The notes under the pieces are model-generated. The model saw only the letters and a list, made by a program, of their open reading frames with translations. It had not been told where the DNA came from and ran no database searches. The position numbers were made by a program, and so were the translations under genes. Shown here piece by piece: positions 39,972-48,052 of a stretch of DNA of 50,337 bases; positions within the stretch are counted from its first letter, which is position 1; every line of letters begins with the position of its first letter. Source of the DNA: JBDSKH01 sp050245915. Lineage in GTDB: Bacteria > Actinomycetota > Actinomycetes > Actinomycetales > Microbacteriaceae. The DNA lies in contig JBFWWZ010000016.1 in NCBI GenBank assembly GCA_050245915.1, forward strand, positions 1 through 50,337, given 5' to 3'.

Positions 39972-41018
39972 CTAGGGAGCGGCGGGACTCGCACTCACCG
40001 GGCTGCCGCGGAATCCGATCTTCACCCGATCGCCCGGCTGAGGCTGCAGCGCGACCTCGTGCTGCACGTTGATCAGCGTGCCGTCGTCGAGCCGCACGGC
40101 CGTCCGGCGCAGGGACCCGAGGAAGCTCGACGCGACCACGGTCGCGGCGATGCCGCTGCGCCCGATCATCACATCCTCCGGCCGGATGTACGCGAGCACC
40201 GGGCCATCCTCCTGCAATGCTCCGAGAAGGGGGAACGTCGTGCCGTACGCGGTGACCCGGCCCTCCGCCAGCTGCCCGGGTATCCGGTTGCTGAGTCCGA
40301 CGAAGTCGGCGACGAACGGGGTCTCGGGAGACGTGTACAGCTGCTCAGGGGTGCCGATCTGCTCGATGCGCCCCTCGCGCATCACCGCGACCCGGTCGGC
40401 GACGGCGAGCGCCTCCTCCTGGTCGTGCGTCACGAACAGGGTGGTGATGCCGAGCTCGGTCTGGATGCGGCGGATCTGCTCGCGCAACGACACCCGCACC
40501 TTCGCGTCCAGCGCCGACAACGGCTCGTCGAGCAGCAGCACGCGCGGGCGGGTGACGAGCGCACGGGCGAGCGCCACGCGCTGCTGCTGGCCACCCGAGA
40601 GCTGGTGCGCGAAACGGCTCCCCCGCTCGCCCAGGCCGACGAGATCGAGGGCCTCGAGCGCGCGGGTACGACGCTGTGCTGCGGGCACCCGCCGCATCCG
40701 GAGGCCGAACTCGACATTCTCGAGCGCGGTCATGTGCGGGAACAGGGAGTAGCTCTGGAACACCATCCCGAGGTCGCGCCGGTTGGTGGGCAGCGCGGCG
40801 ACGTCGTCGCCGTCGATCAGGATGCGGCCCTCATCGATCTGCTCGAGGCCCGACAGCGCGCGCAGTGCCGTCGTCTTGCCGCAGCCGGAGGGTCCGAGCA
40901 GGGCGACCAGCTCACCGGGGCGCACCTGCAGGTCGATCGCGTCGAGCGCGCGGTGGCCGCCGAAATCCTTGACGACGCCGACCAGGTCGACGGTGGCGCC
41001 GGTCAGTTCCAGGTTCAT
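39972..41018 (-). CDS. ABC transporter ATP-binding protein, PotA/FbpC type
   Basis: 348 residues. Walker A GPSGCGKTT near residue 40, Q-loop VFQSYSLFP, signature QLSGGQQQR near 138, Walker B LLLDEPLSALD, switch THDQEEAL, then a C-terminal TOBE-like domain (AYIRPEDVMIG; FRGSPVSAS). This layout is that of ATPases for polyamine, iron(III), thiamine or 2-aminoethylphosphonate import. ATG overlaps the permease stop by one base. Last gene of a four-gene importer. Confidence 0.92.
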   Translation of the reverse strand: MNLELTGATVDLVGVVKDFGGHRALDAIDLQVRPGELVALLGPSGCGKTTALRALSGLEQIDEGRILIDGDDVAALPTNRRDLGMVFQSYSLFPHMTALENVEFGLRMRRVPAAQRRTRALEALDLVGLGERGSRFAHQLSGGQQQRVALARALVTRPRVLLLDEPLSALDAKVRVSLREQIRRIQTELGITTLFVTHDQEEALAVADRVAVMREGRIEQIGTPEQLYTSPETPFVADFVGLSNRIPGQLAEGRVTAYGTTFPLLGALQEDGPVLAYIRPEDVMIGRSGIAATVVASSFLGSLRRTAVRLDDGTLINVQHEVALQPQPGDRVKIGFRGSPVSASPAAP

Positions 41019-41821
41019 GACTGCTGCTTTCTGCCGACCGAGCCCAGCCGGCCGATGAGGAGGAGGAGGACGAACGCGAAGGCCAGCGACAGCAGCGCCA
41101 GGATGACCGCGACCCACGGATCGGACTGGCCGATCTGCAGCAGGGCGGTCTGCAGGTTGCGCCGGTTCAGCAGACTCGCGATGGTGAACTCGCCGAGCAC
41201 CACCGCGACCGAGATGAACGCGGCCGCGAGCACCCCGCGCCGCAGGTTCGGCAGCAGCACGCGGCCGAGCACCGTGAACCAGTCCGCCCCGAGCGTGCGC
41301 GCGGCCTCGCTGAGCGTCACCACCGGGACGGCGTCGAGGTTCGCCTGGATCGCACGGTACGCGTACGGCAGCACCGTGATGCCGTAGGCGAACGCGAGAG
41401 TCCAGACGTTGCCGCCGAGCAGCTTCACCACCACCGAGTAGACGGGGGCGAGACCCACCACGAGCACGATCGCGGGCACCGTGATCGGGATGATGCAGAT
41501 GAACTCCAGCACCCGGCGCAGCCGCGGGAACTGCAGCGTCACCAGCACCATGGTCGGCAGCAGGATGACGAGGACGATCGCGACGGTCACCGCGGCCAAC
41601 AGGAACGAATTGCCGATCGCCTGGAACAGCTGCCGGTAGGTGCGCGCGTTCTCGGGGTCGAACAGCCCCGTCCAGTGGTCGAGGGTGTAGCCGCCCTGCA
41701 GGCCGGCGTTGAACGAGAAGTTCAGCATCGCGATGATCGGCACCGCGAACAGGGCGCCGACGACGCCGAGGATCACCCAGCGGGTGACCGGGGACGGCGC
41801 CGTGCCTCGGAAACCGCTCAT
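41015..41821 (-). CDS. ABC transporter permease 2 (PotC/FbpB-type)
   Basis: 268 residues with about six helices and the EAA loop LSEAARTLGADWFTVLGRVLLP near residue 185, the contact with the ATPase. ATG 41821 overlaps the stop of permease 1; its own stop overlaps the ATPase start. The longer frame to 42142 is a shadow. Forms the channel with permease 1. Confidence 0.9.
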   Translation of the reverse strand: MSGFRGTAPSPVTRWVILGVVGALFAVPIIAMLNFSFNAGLQGGYTLDHWTGLFDPENARTYRQLFQAIGNSFLLAAVTVAIVLVILLPTMVLVTLQFPRLRRVLEFICIIPITVPAIVLVVGLAPVYSVVVKLLGGNVWTLAFAYGITVLPYAYRAIQANLDAVPVVTLSEAARTLGADWFTVLGRVLLPNLRRGVLAAAFISVAVVLGEFTIASLLNRRNLQTALLQIGQSDPWVAVILALLSLAFAFVLLLLIGRLGSVGRKQQS

Positions 41822-42753
41822 GCCATCCACCTCGACGTGCGGCGCTGCAGGGCGGCGTAGAGGGTCATGACGACCACCATCACCACGATCATGCCGAGCG
41901 CGAGCGCGCCGGCCATGTTCTCGCGGCCGAGCACGGTCTCGCTGACGAGCGCGGCGCGGATCTGCAAGGGGACGAGCGGCGACCCCTGGCTGACCAGGGC
42001 GGCCGCGGTCGCGTACGACGAGAACGCGTTCGCGAAGAGCAGCAGCAGGCTCGCCAGGAACGACGGCGCGAGCACCGGGAACGCGATCCGGGTCCAGTAC
42101 GTGAAACGCGTGCCGCCGAGCGTGGCGTTGGCCTCCGCCCACTGCGGCTTCAGGCCGCCGAGCGCTGGCATGAACGTGATGATCATCAGCGGCACCTGGA
42201 AGTAGATGTACGGCAGCAGCAGACCCGGCACCGTGTAGAGGAACGGGCCGTTGCCGTTGATGTTGAGGCCGAGCGTCTCGATCAGCGCCTTCGTGATCAG
42301 ACCCTGGGTGCCGATCGTGGCGATGAACGCGAATGCGAGCATCACGCCGCCGAACTGGGCGAGCACACTGGATGCCGACTCGACCACGGTGCGCAGGGTG
42401 CCCTCCGCGCGGGTGCCCAGCATGGCGTAGCAGACCAGGGCGCCGACGACGGCGCCGACGATCGCGGTCACCGCGGACAGCCAGAACGAGCTGCCGAAAG
42501 TCGGGAGCACGGCGGGGTCGAAGATCCCCGCGACGTTCGCCAGGGTGAACCGCCCGTCCTCGGTGAAGAACCCGGTACCGACCGCCAGCACCGTCGGGAT
42601 CGCGAGGAAGAGGATGACGTAGGCCGAGAACGGGAGCAGCCCGAGGACCGCTCCCGCTCCCGTGCGCGACCTAGGAGACAGCGCCCGCCCACTTCTCGGC
42701 GAGCAGCGCGGCGGCCGCCTCGGCCTGCTTCGTGGTCGGGGTGACGAGGTCAC
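41818..42753 (-). CDS. ABC transporter permease 1 (PotB-type), start uncertain
   Basis: Six helices from VLGLLPFSAYVILFLAIP onward and an EAA-type loop, AEANATLGGTRFTYWTRIAFP. No ATG, GTG or TTG occurs between the end of the binding-protein gene and the first helix. The nearest canonical start keeping helix 1 is GTG 42753, which gives 311 residues with an Arg/Pro-rich leader and an 83-nt out-of-frame overlap with the binding-protein gene. A CTG at 42681 (287 residues, 11-nt overlap) would be more usual in spacing. An upstream ATG at 42804 is also open. Confidence 0.82.
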   Translation of the reverse strand: MTSSPRPRSRPRRPPRCSPRSGRALSPRSRTGAGAVLGLLPFSAYVILFLAIPTVLAVGTGFFTEDGRFTLANVAGIFDPAVLPTFGSSFWLSAVTAIVGAVVGALVCYAMLGTRAEGTLRTVVESASSVLAQFGGVMLAFAFIATIGTQGLITKALIETLGLNINGNGPFLYTVPGLLLPYIYFQVPLMIITFMPALGGLKPQWAEANATLGGTRFTYWTRIAFPVLAPSFLASLLLLFANAFSSYATAAALVSQGSPLVPLQIRAALVSETVLGRENMAGALALGMIVVMVVVMTLYAALQRRTSRWMA

Positions 42754-43783
42754 CCTCCAGCGCGCCGAGCGTGTCGAGGGCGTCCTGGTCGACCGTTCCG
42801 GCATCCTGCAGCGTCTGGATGGTCACCGGGTACGCGCCGCCGACGATGAACAGGTTCTGCGCCTCGGCGCTGAACAGGAACTCCTGCCACAGGCGGGCGG
42901 CCGCCGGGTGCGGGGCGTCCTTGTTGATCGCCTGGTTGTAGAAGCTGGTGTACACCGCGCCCGGGAGCGTGGTCACCTCCCAGCCGTCGACCGTGGCGGC
43001 CGCGGCGAGGTTGTTGTAGCTCCAGTCGAAGACGACCTTGGTCTCGCCCGAGGCGATCGTGGCGCCGGTCGCGTTCACCGGGATGAAGTTGCCGGCATCG
43101 TTCAGCTTCTCGAAGAAGTCGATGCCGTCCTGGAAGTCGTCCAGCGTGCCGCCCGCCTGCACCGTGGCGAGGCCGACGGCGGCGAACGCCGCGCCCGCCT
43201 GGGTCGGGTCGCCGTTGAGGGCGACCGCGCCGCGGTAGTCGTCACCGAGCAGGTCGTCGAGGCTCTCCGGCTTCGGGACCGAGTTCGAGTCGTAGCCGAT
43301 CGACATCGAGCCGGTGTAGTCGTTCACCCACAGGCCCGTCGACTCTTTGTTCGAGTCGGGGATCTCGTCCCAGTTCGCGACCTGGTAGGGCGCGAAGTAG
43401 TCGAGGCTGTCGAGCGTCACGGCGGTGCCGAGGTCGAACACGTCGGGCGCGGTGTCCTGACCCTTCAGGTTGTCGGCGGCGGCGATCTCCTCCGCCGACG
43501 AGATGTCGGGGTCGGCGTCATTGAGGACGATGTCGTACTTCTCCTCGAAGGCCGCCTTGATCTCGCCGTAGTTCGCCCAGTTGTCCGGGAGCGCGATGAC
43601 GTTCAGCTCGCCCTCCGCCTGAGCCGCGGCGACGAGCGCGTCGAGTCCGCCGAAGTCCTCGGCGCTGGTGGCGGTTGCGGCGTCGACATCGCCCGCGGGG
43701 GCGTCGGAGCCGGCGCAGCCGGTGAGGCCGAGCGCGATGAGCGCGGCGGCGCTGACGCCGATGATGGCGTGCTTGGTGAACAC
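42671..43783 (-). CDS. extracellular solute-binding lipoprotein of PotABC/FbpABC-type importer
   Basis: 370 residues. Signal peptide with lipobox LTGC and Cys23, then a type II binding fold (ELNVIALPDNWANYGEIKAAF, VFDLGTAV). GTG 43783 is chosen because GAGGA lies 8 nt upstream and the lipoprotein signal begins there; the longer frame to 43879 is not supported. Ligand not readable; iron, polyamine, thiamine and aminoethylphosphonate are all handled by this group. First gene of the importer operon. Confidence 0.9.
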   Translation of the reverse strand: MFTKHAIIGVSAAALIALGLTGCAGSDAPAGDVDAATATSAEDFGGLDALVAAAQAEGELNVIALPDNWANYGEIKAAFEEKYDIVLNDADPDISSAEEIAAADNLKGQDTAPDVFDLGTAVTLDSLDYFAPYQVANWDEIPDSNKESTGLWVNDYTGSMSIGYDSNSVPKPESLDDLLGDDYRGAVALNGDPTQAGAAFAAVGLATVQAGGTLDDFQDGIDFFEKLNDAGNFIPVNATGATIASGETKVVFDWSYNNLAAAATVDGWEVTTLPGAVYTSFYNQAINKDAPHPAAARLWQEFLFSAEAQNLFIVGGAYPVTIQTLQDAGTVDQDALDTLGALEGDLVTPTTKQAEAAAALLAEKWAGAVS

Positions 43784-43879
43784 TGTGGGGGTCCTCTTTC
43801 TTCGGTGGGGGTGGTGCATTCGCGAAGTTAAGGACGGCCGGTGAACGGCAGGCGACGGGGCGGTGTCTGCGGGGGTCAT

Positions 43880-43885
43880 TACGCT
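43880..43885 (+). promoter_or_regulatory. leaderless -10 box of the YcaQ-type glycosylase gene
   Basis: TACGCT followed by 6 nt (CGAACG) and GTG 43892. The 108-nt gap to the divergent lipoprotein gene shows no other clear element. Confidence 0.55.
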
Positions 43886-43891
43886 CGAACG

Positions 43892-45076
43892 GTGGATTCC
43901 CTGTCACCCGCGGCGGCACGACGTGTGGCGCTGGCCGCACAGGGGTTCGGGCGCACGACCCCGGATGCCGTGGGCACCCGCCAGCTGAACCTCGCGCTGC
44001 AGCGGCTGGCCGTCCTGCAGCTCGACTCGGTGAACGTGCTCGAACGCAGCCACTACCTGCCGCTGTTCGCCCGGCTCGGGGCCTACGACAAGGCCCTGCT
44101 CGACCGGCTGACGTTCGCGACCAAGGGTCCGTACCGCGAGTACTGGGCGCACGAGGCCGCGCTGATTCCCGTCGACGACGTGCCGCTGTTCCGGTTCCGC
44201 ATGCAGTACTACCGCGACTGGTACGCCTCCCACCCCGATCACCCGTGGCATCGGGTCGACACCCAGGTCGTCGCACGGCTGCGCGCCGAGCTCGCGGCGA
44301 ACGGGCCGATGCCGGCGAGCGCCTTCGAACGCGAGGCGCAGCGCGCCCGCGGTCCGTGGTGGGACTGGGACCACGTGAAGCGGGGGCTGGAGAGCATGTT
44401 CCGGCTCGGGGAGGCCGTCTCCGCGGGACGCAAGAACTTCGAGCGCATCTACGCGCTGCCCGAGCAGGTGCTCCCGGCCGAGGTGCTCGAGCGCGAGGTG
44501 CCGGCCGACGAGGCGAAGTACCAGCTCATGAAGCGGGCGGCGATCGCCCACGGCATCGGCACCCTGGGCGATCTCGCCGACTACTTCCGCATCAAGCCGA
44601 CCCAGGCGAAAGACGCGCTGCAGCGCCTCGTCAACGAGGGCGAGGTGCTGCCGGTGACGGTGCCGGGATGGAACAAGCCGGCGTACCTGCACAAAGACGC
44701 CCGCATCCCGAGGCGCATCGAGGCGGCCGCCCTGCTGTCGCCGTTCGACCCGGTCGTGTGGGAACGCGATCGCGCGCTGCGGATGTTCGGGTTCCACTAC
44801 CGGATCGAGATCTACACGCCCGCCCCGAAACGGGTGTACGGCTATTACACGCTGCCGCTGCTCATCGACGATGCGCTCGTCGGGCGCATCGACCTGAAGA
44901 ACGACCGGCAGGCGAAGGTGCTGCGTGTGCAGTCCGCGTGGCGCGAAGACGGTGCAGACGTGGATGTCGAGCGCACCGCCGGCGTGCTGCGCGAGCTGGC
45001 GGCGTGGCAGGGCTGCGACACGATCGAGGTCGTCGATCGCGGAGACCTGGCACCCGCGCTGGCGGCCGTCCTCTAG
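43892..45076 (+). CDS. winged-helix DNA glycosylase, YcaQ/AlkX family
   Basis: 394 residues. The family catalytic motif Gln-x-Asp is visible in LQLDSVNVLERSHYLPLF near residue 40, followed by EYWAHEAALIP, three winged-helix units and the late SPFDPVVWERDRALRMFGF. E. coli YcaQ (AlkX) removes nitrogen-mustard crosslinks from DNA; the Streptomyces relative AlkZ protects against azinomycin and carries QxQ. QxD here points to the YcaQ branch, a housekeeping repair enzyme. GTG 43892 is leaderless. The TAG stop forms TAGGCT, a possible -10 for the next gene. Confidence 0.87.
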   Translation: MDSLSPAAARRVALAAQGFGRTTPDAVGTRQLNLALQRLAVLQLDSVNVLERSHYLPLFARLGAYDKALLDRLTFATKGPYREYWAHEAALIPVDDVPLFRFRMQYYRDWYASHPDHPWHRVDTQVVARLRAELAANGPMPASAFEREAQRARGPWWDWDHVKRGLESMFRLGEAVSAGRKNFERIYALPEQVLPAEVLEREVPADEAKYQLMKRAAIAHGIGTLGDLADYFRIKPTQAKDALQRLVNEGEVLPVTVPGWNKPAYLHKDARIPRRIEAAALLSPFDPVVWERDRALRMFGFHYRIEIYTPAPKRVYGYYTLPLLIDDALVGRIDLKNDRQAKVLRVQSAWREDGADVDVERTAGVLRELAAWQGCDTIEVVDRGDLAPALAAVL

Positions 45077-45096
45077 GCTCGGCATCGGAGGTCGAC

Positions 45097-45300
45097 ATGG
45101 CAGACAGCATCCTCGGACGACTGAGCGGCGGACCGCTCGACGGCCAGATCGTGCCCCTCGGCACGGACACCCCCGACGACGAGATCACGATCCCCTGGGA
45201 CACCGGGCACGTCGTGTACCACCGCGCCGGCGAACCCGAGAACACGGGCGAGCACGACGGGCCGACCACCGTCCCGTACCGGTTCGACTCCGCGATCTGA
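45097..45300 (+). CDS. small hypothetical protein (67 aa), acidic
   Basis: 67 residues, acidic, with GGPLDGQIVPLG and YHRAGEPEN. It resembles the many short soluble actinobacterial proteins of unknown function that begin with a GGPLDG motif. Start ATG 45097 has GGAGGT 6 nt upstream, the clearest ribosome-binding site in this part of the window. It may be cotranscribed with the glycosylase or use TAGGCT at 45074-45079. Confidence 0.75.
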   Translation: MADSILGRLSGGPLDGQIVPLGTDTPDDEITIPWDTGHVVYHRAGEPENTGEHDGPTTVPYRFDSAI

Positions 45301-45312
45301 CGCGGCGTCCGG

Positions 45313-45525
45313 CTAATCCCGGCGGCGCCGCAGCGAGACGAGGGTGACGACGAACACCACGATCGACGCGAGCACGAGCACCGCCGGGACGACGTAGCCC
45401 CACAGCTCGAACTCGGGCGGTAGCAGCGCGCCGGCGAACAGGATCACCGCCGCGGCGACGAGGAGCGCGATCGACGCGGCGAGCGCGGTCCCCACGCGCT
45501 TCTCGCGGCGGGTCGGGTCGGTCAC
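45313..45525 (-). CDS. small two-helix membrane protein (70 aa), hypothetical
   Basis: A short basic N-terminus (TDPTRREKRV), two hydrophobic helices (about 14-34 and 43-63) separated by PPEFELWG, and an Arg-rich end (LRRRRD). GTG 45525 lies 2 nt after the htpX stop, so it is probably translated by reinitiation in an htpX operon. The longer frame to 45636 is a shadow. A helper of HtpX is possible but not shown. Confidence 0.7.
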   Translation of the reverse strand: MTDPTRREKRVGTALAASIALLVAAAVILFAGALLPPEFELWGYVVPAVLVLASIVVFVVTLVSLRRRRD

Positions 45526-45527
45526 CG

Positions 45528-46418
45528 CTACATCCGGGTCGCGTTGTCGCGCAGGCGCGCGATGCGGTCCGCGAGCGGCGGGTGGGTGCTGAACAGCCGG
45601 GACAGGAAGCCGGGGCGGTTCGGGTCGGCGATCCACAGGTGCGACATCGAGGTGTTCGTGCGCGCCACCGGGCGGCCGTACTGGCCGAGCTTCTCGAGGG
45701 CGCTCGCCAGCCCCTCGGGGTTGCGGGTGGTGAGGGATGAGGTGGCGTCGGCCAGGTACTCGCGCTGGCGGGACACCGCGGCCTGCACCACGGCGGCGAC
45801 GATCGGGGCGAGGATCGCGGCGACCAGCCCGATCGCGATCACCACCAGGAACGCCGGCCCGCCCAGGTTGCTGTTGCGGCTGCGGCCGCCCCAGAAGATC
45901 ATGCGGAAGATGATGTCGGCGATCAGCCCGATCGCGATCACCAGGCCGAACACGATCAGCGACACCCGGATGTCGTAGTTCTTGACGTGCCCCATCTCGT
46001 GGGCCATCACGCCCTCGAGCTCCTGGTCGTTCATGATCTCGAGCAGGCCGGTCGTCGCGGCGACGACCGCGTGCTCCGGATCACGGCCGGTGGCGAACGC
46101 GTTCGGGGCCGGGTCGTTGATGATGTAGACCTTCGGGGTCGGCAGACCCTCGGTGATCGCCAGGTTCTCGACCACCCGGTAGAGCCGCGGGTTGTCGGCC
46201 TTCTGGATCTCGTGCGCCCCCGACAGCGCCAGCGTCTCACGCGTGGCCATGAAGTACTGGAAGACGGCGTACAGGGCGGCGATCACCAGCGTGATGATCG
46301 CGATCGACCAATCGTTGAAGTACCAGGCGACGAGCGCGGACAGGCCGCCGATGATCACCAGGAACAGCAGGATGATGAAGACGGTGTTGCGCTTGTTCGC
46401 CGCGATCGCCGAATACAT
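45528..46418 (-). CDS. htpX: membrane zinc metalloprotease HtpX, M48 family
   Basis: 296 residues. Two N-terminal helices, zinc motif HEMGH at residues 140-144, two further helices, then the third ligand in REYLADATSS near 211 and the terminal SRLFSTHPPLADRI. HtpX degrades misfolded membrane proteins. ATG 46418 with AGGAGA 8 nt upstream is preferred over the longer frame to 46490. LemA lies upstream on the same strand, separated by a repeat and a terminator. Confidence 0.93.
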   Translation of the reverse strand: MYSAIAANKRNTVFIILLFLVIIGGLSALVAWYFNDWSIAIITLVIAALYAVFQYFMATRETLALSGAHEIQKADNPRLYRVVENLAITEGLPTPKVYIINDPAPNAFATGRDPEHAVVAATTGLLEIMNDQELEGVMAHEMGHVKNYDIRVSLIVFGLVIAIGLIADIIFRMIFWGGRSRNSNLGGPAFLVVIAIGLVAAILAPIVAAVVQAAVSRQREYLADATSSLTTRNPEGLASALEKLGQYGRPVARTNTSMSHLWIADPNRPGFLSRLFSTHPPLADRIARLRDNATRM

Positions 46419-46442
46419 GGGGACATTCTCCTGGATAGACGG

Positions 46443-46472
46443 AAAGAGCCCGCTGTGAAGGGCGGGCTCTTT
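46443..46472 (-). terminator. rho-independent terminator after lemA
   Basis: AAAGAGCCCGC (46443-46453) and GCGGGCTCTTT (46462-46472) form a perfect 11-bp stem with an 8-nt loop; on the minus strand the stem ends in UUU. It lies between lemA and htpX, so htpX needs its own promoter downstream of it or partial read-through. Confidence 0.8.
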
Positions 46473-46479
46473 CTCGAGA

Positions 46480-46520
46480 GGTTTCGACACGCGCCGCCGC
46501 GGCGGCGCTACTCAACCAGC
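46480..46520 (-). repeat. intergenic stem-loop repeat, copy C
   Basis: On the minus strand it begins 7 nt after the lemA stop: GCTGGTTGAGTA, a central hairpin GCGCCGC-CGCG-GCGGCGC, then GTGTCGAAACC. Ends match copies A and B; the centre differs but remains self-complementary. Confidence 0.8.
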
Positions 46521-46527
46521 GCTGGCG

Positions 46528-47094
46528 TCAGAACTGCACGCGCGGCGGCTCGGCGATCGCGGCCGGCTCGTCGACCTCGAAGAACTCGCGCTCCTTGAAG
46601 CCGAGGCTGCGCACGAACAGGGTGTTCGGGAACACCTTGATCTTGGTGTTCAGCTCGCGCACACCGCCGTTGTAGAAGCGGCGCGACGCCTGGATCTTGT
46701 CTTCGGTGTCGACCAGCTCGCCCTGCAGCTGCAGGAAGTTCTGGTTCGCCTGGAGCTGCGGGTACGCCTCGGCGACCGCGAAGATGCTCTTCAGCGCCGA
46801 CTGCATCATGTTCTCGGCCTTGCCCGCCTCGGCGGGGGTGCTGGCGTTGACCGTCGCGGCACGCGCGGCGGTGACGTTCTCGAACACCTGCTTCTCGTGT
46901 GCGGCGTAGCCCTTCACCGCCTCGATGAGGTTCGGGATGAGGTCGGCACGACGCTTCATCTGAACGGTGATGTCGCTCCACGCCTCGTCCACGCGCACGT
47001 TGAGCTTGACCAGCCCGTTGTACGTCGACCAGAGGTAGATGCCGATGATGACAACCAGCGCGACGATGACGAGGATGACGATCAGGAATTCCAT
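46528..47094 (-). CDS. lemA: LemA family protein
   Basis: 188 residues: one N-terminal membrane helix (FLIVILVIVALVVIIGIYLW), then the helical LemA core with NVRVDEAWSDITVQMKRRADLIPNL split by a conserved RRADLIPNLIE motif, and NTLFVRSLGFKEREFFE near the end. Function is unclear; in several bacteria lemA and htpX are neighbours, suggesting a shared role in membrane quality control. ATG 47094 lies exactly 6 nt behind TATGAT. Confidence 0.92.
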   Translation of the reverse strand: MEFLIVILVIVALVVIIGIYLWSTYNGLVKLNVRVDEAWSDITVQMKRRADLIPNLIEAVKGYAAHEKQVFENVTAARAATVNASTPAEAGKAENMMQSALKSIFAVAEAYPQLQANQNFLQLQGELVDTEDKIQASRRFYNGGVRELNTKIKVFPNTLFVRSLGFKEREFFEVDEPAAIAEPPRVQF

Positions 47095-47100
47095 GCGCTC

Positions 47101-47106
47101 ATCATA
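47101..47106 (-). promoter_or_regulatory. leaderless -10 box of lemA
   Basis: On the minus strand TATGAT is followed by 6 nt (GAGCGC) and the lemA ATG. It is the closest match to the TATAAT consensus in the window. The 116-nt gap to 47211 holds nothing else that I can support. Confidence 0.6.
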
Positions 47107-47210
47107 GGGGGAGGCCGGGCAAACGGCACCCGCGCTGTCGGTCCCGGACCAGCACCTCTAGTGCTGTGGGCTAGCACCGCTGCCGGGGTGCAGACGGGAG
47201 GGCGAGTCCG

Positions 47211-48052
47211 GTGGACCTGCCATACCGTCGAAGCTGGGTGTCGAGGCTCATCGAGCTCGTCGACAGGCTTCCGGGGCCGCCATGGGCGACCTACCTGGTG
47301 GGCGCCGTCTTCTTCATCGCCATGGGAACCGTTCTCGGGTGGCTCGACGGCTCCCAGCCCGTCACTACCTCACCGTGGCGGCGGGGCGCGCCCTGGATCG
47401 CTTTCGCCCCTCGCTGGGCGACCTGGAGGCGGAGTTCGACACGTACCGGTACCGGCTGACCACGCCGCCGCGCTCCCTGGTCTGGGTCGCGGTGGCGGTC
47501 GGTCCCGCGTACGCGGTTGCGAGCTATCTGTCGGATCCGTCGCTGTTCGGCATGAACGCATCGGCTGCGTGGTACACGAACGTGTGGCTGGTCGGGTCGA
47601 CCGGCATCTCGACGGTGTTGTTCGGCGTCTTCCTCGCGGTCGTCCTGCGCCAGCTCATCATCGTCGTGCGCATCCACCGGCTCGCAACGGCTGTCAGCCT
47701 GTTCGACGCCGAGTCGCACAACGCGTTCTCTCGGCTGACCTTGCGCAGCTCGATCCTGTTGTCCCTCCCCGTCTACCTCTTCGCGTTCGTGGCGTTCATC
47801 TCCGGCCGCGAGTGGGATCAGATCTCCATCCCGGACCTCGCCTCGGTGGTGCTGATGGTGACGGGTGGCATCCTGCTCTTCTTCCTGCCGTTGCTGGGCA
47901 TGCGCCGTCGCCTGGTGGAGGAGAAGGCCCGGCTGACCGCTCAGGTCGGGCGGTACCTGGAGTCGACGATCCGGTCGCTGCACGACGATGTCGAGTCCGG
48001 GGCCGGGGCCGGGGATCGGATGGACGACGTCGGCAAGACGCTCGCCAACCTT
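47211..48052 (+). pseudogene. frameshifted, 3'-truncated membrane protein gene
   Basis: Starting at GTG 47211 (GGGAGGG upstream), the first 51 residues read as a membrane protein (IELVDRLPGPPWATYLVGAV). At about base 47360 the sensible reading jumps to the frame one base back: HYLTVAAGRALDRFRPSLG, then three or four more helices (VWVAVAVGPAYAVASYL; ILLSLPVYLFAFVAFISG; DLASVVLMVTGGILLFFLPL) and a cytoplasmic helix. A 1-base loss explains this. The second frame has no stop of its own: coding character ends near 48050, exactly at the stop of the convergent glucosidase gene. Family not recognised. A GTG at 47375 could still start the distal part. Confidence 0.7.
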
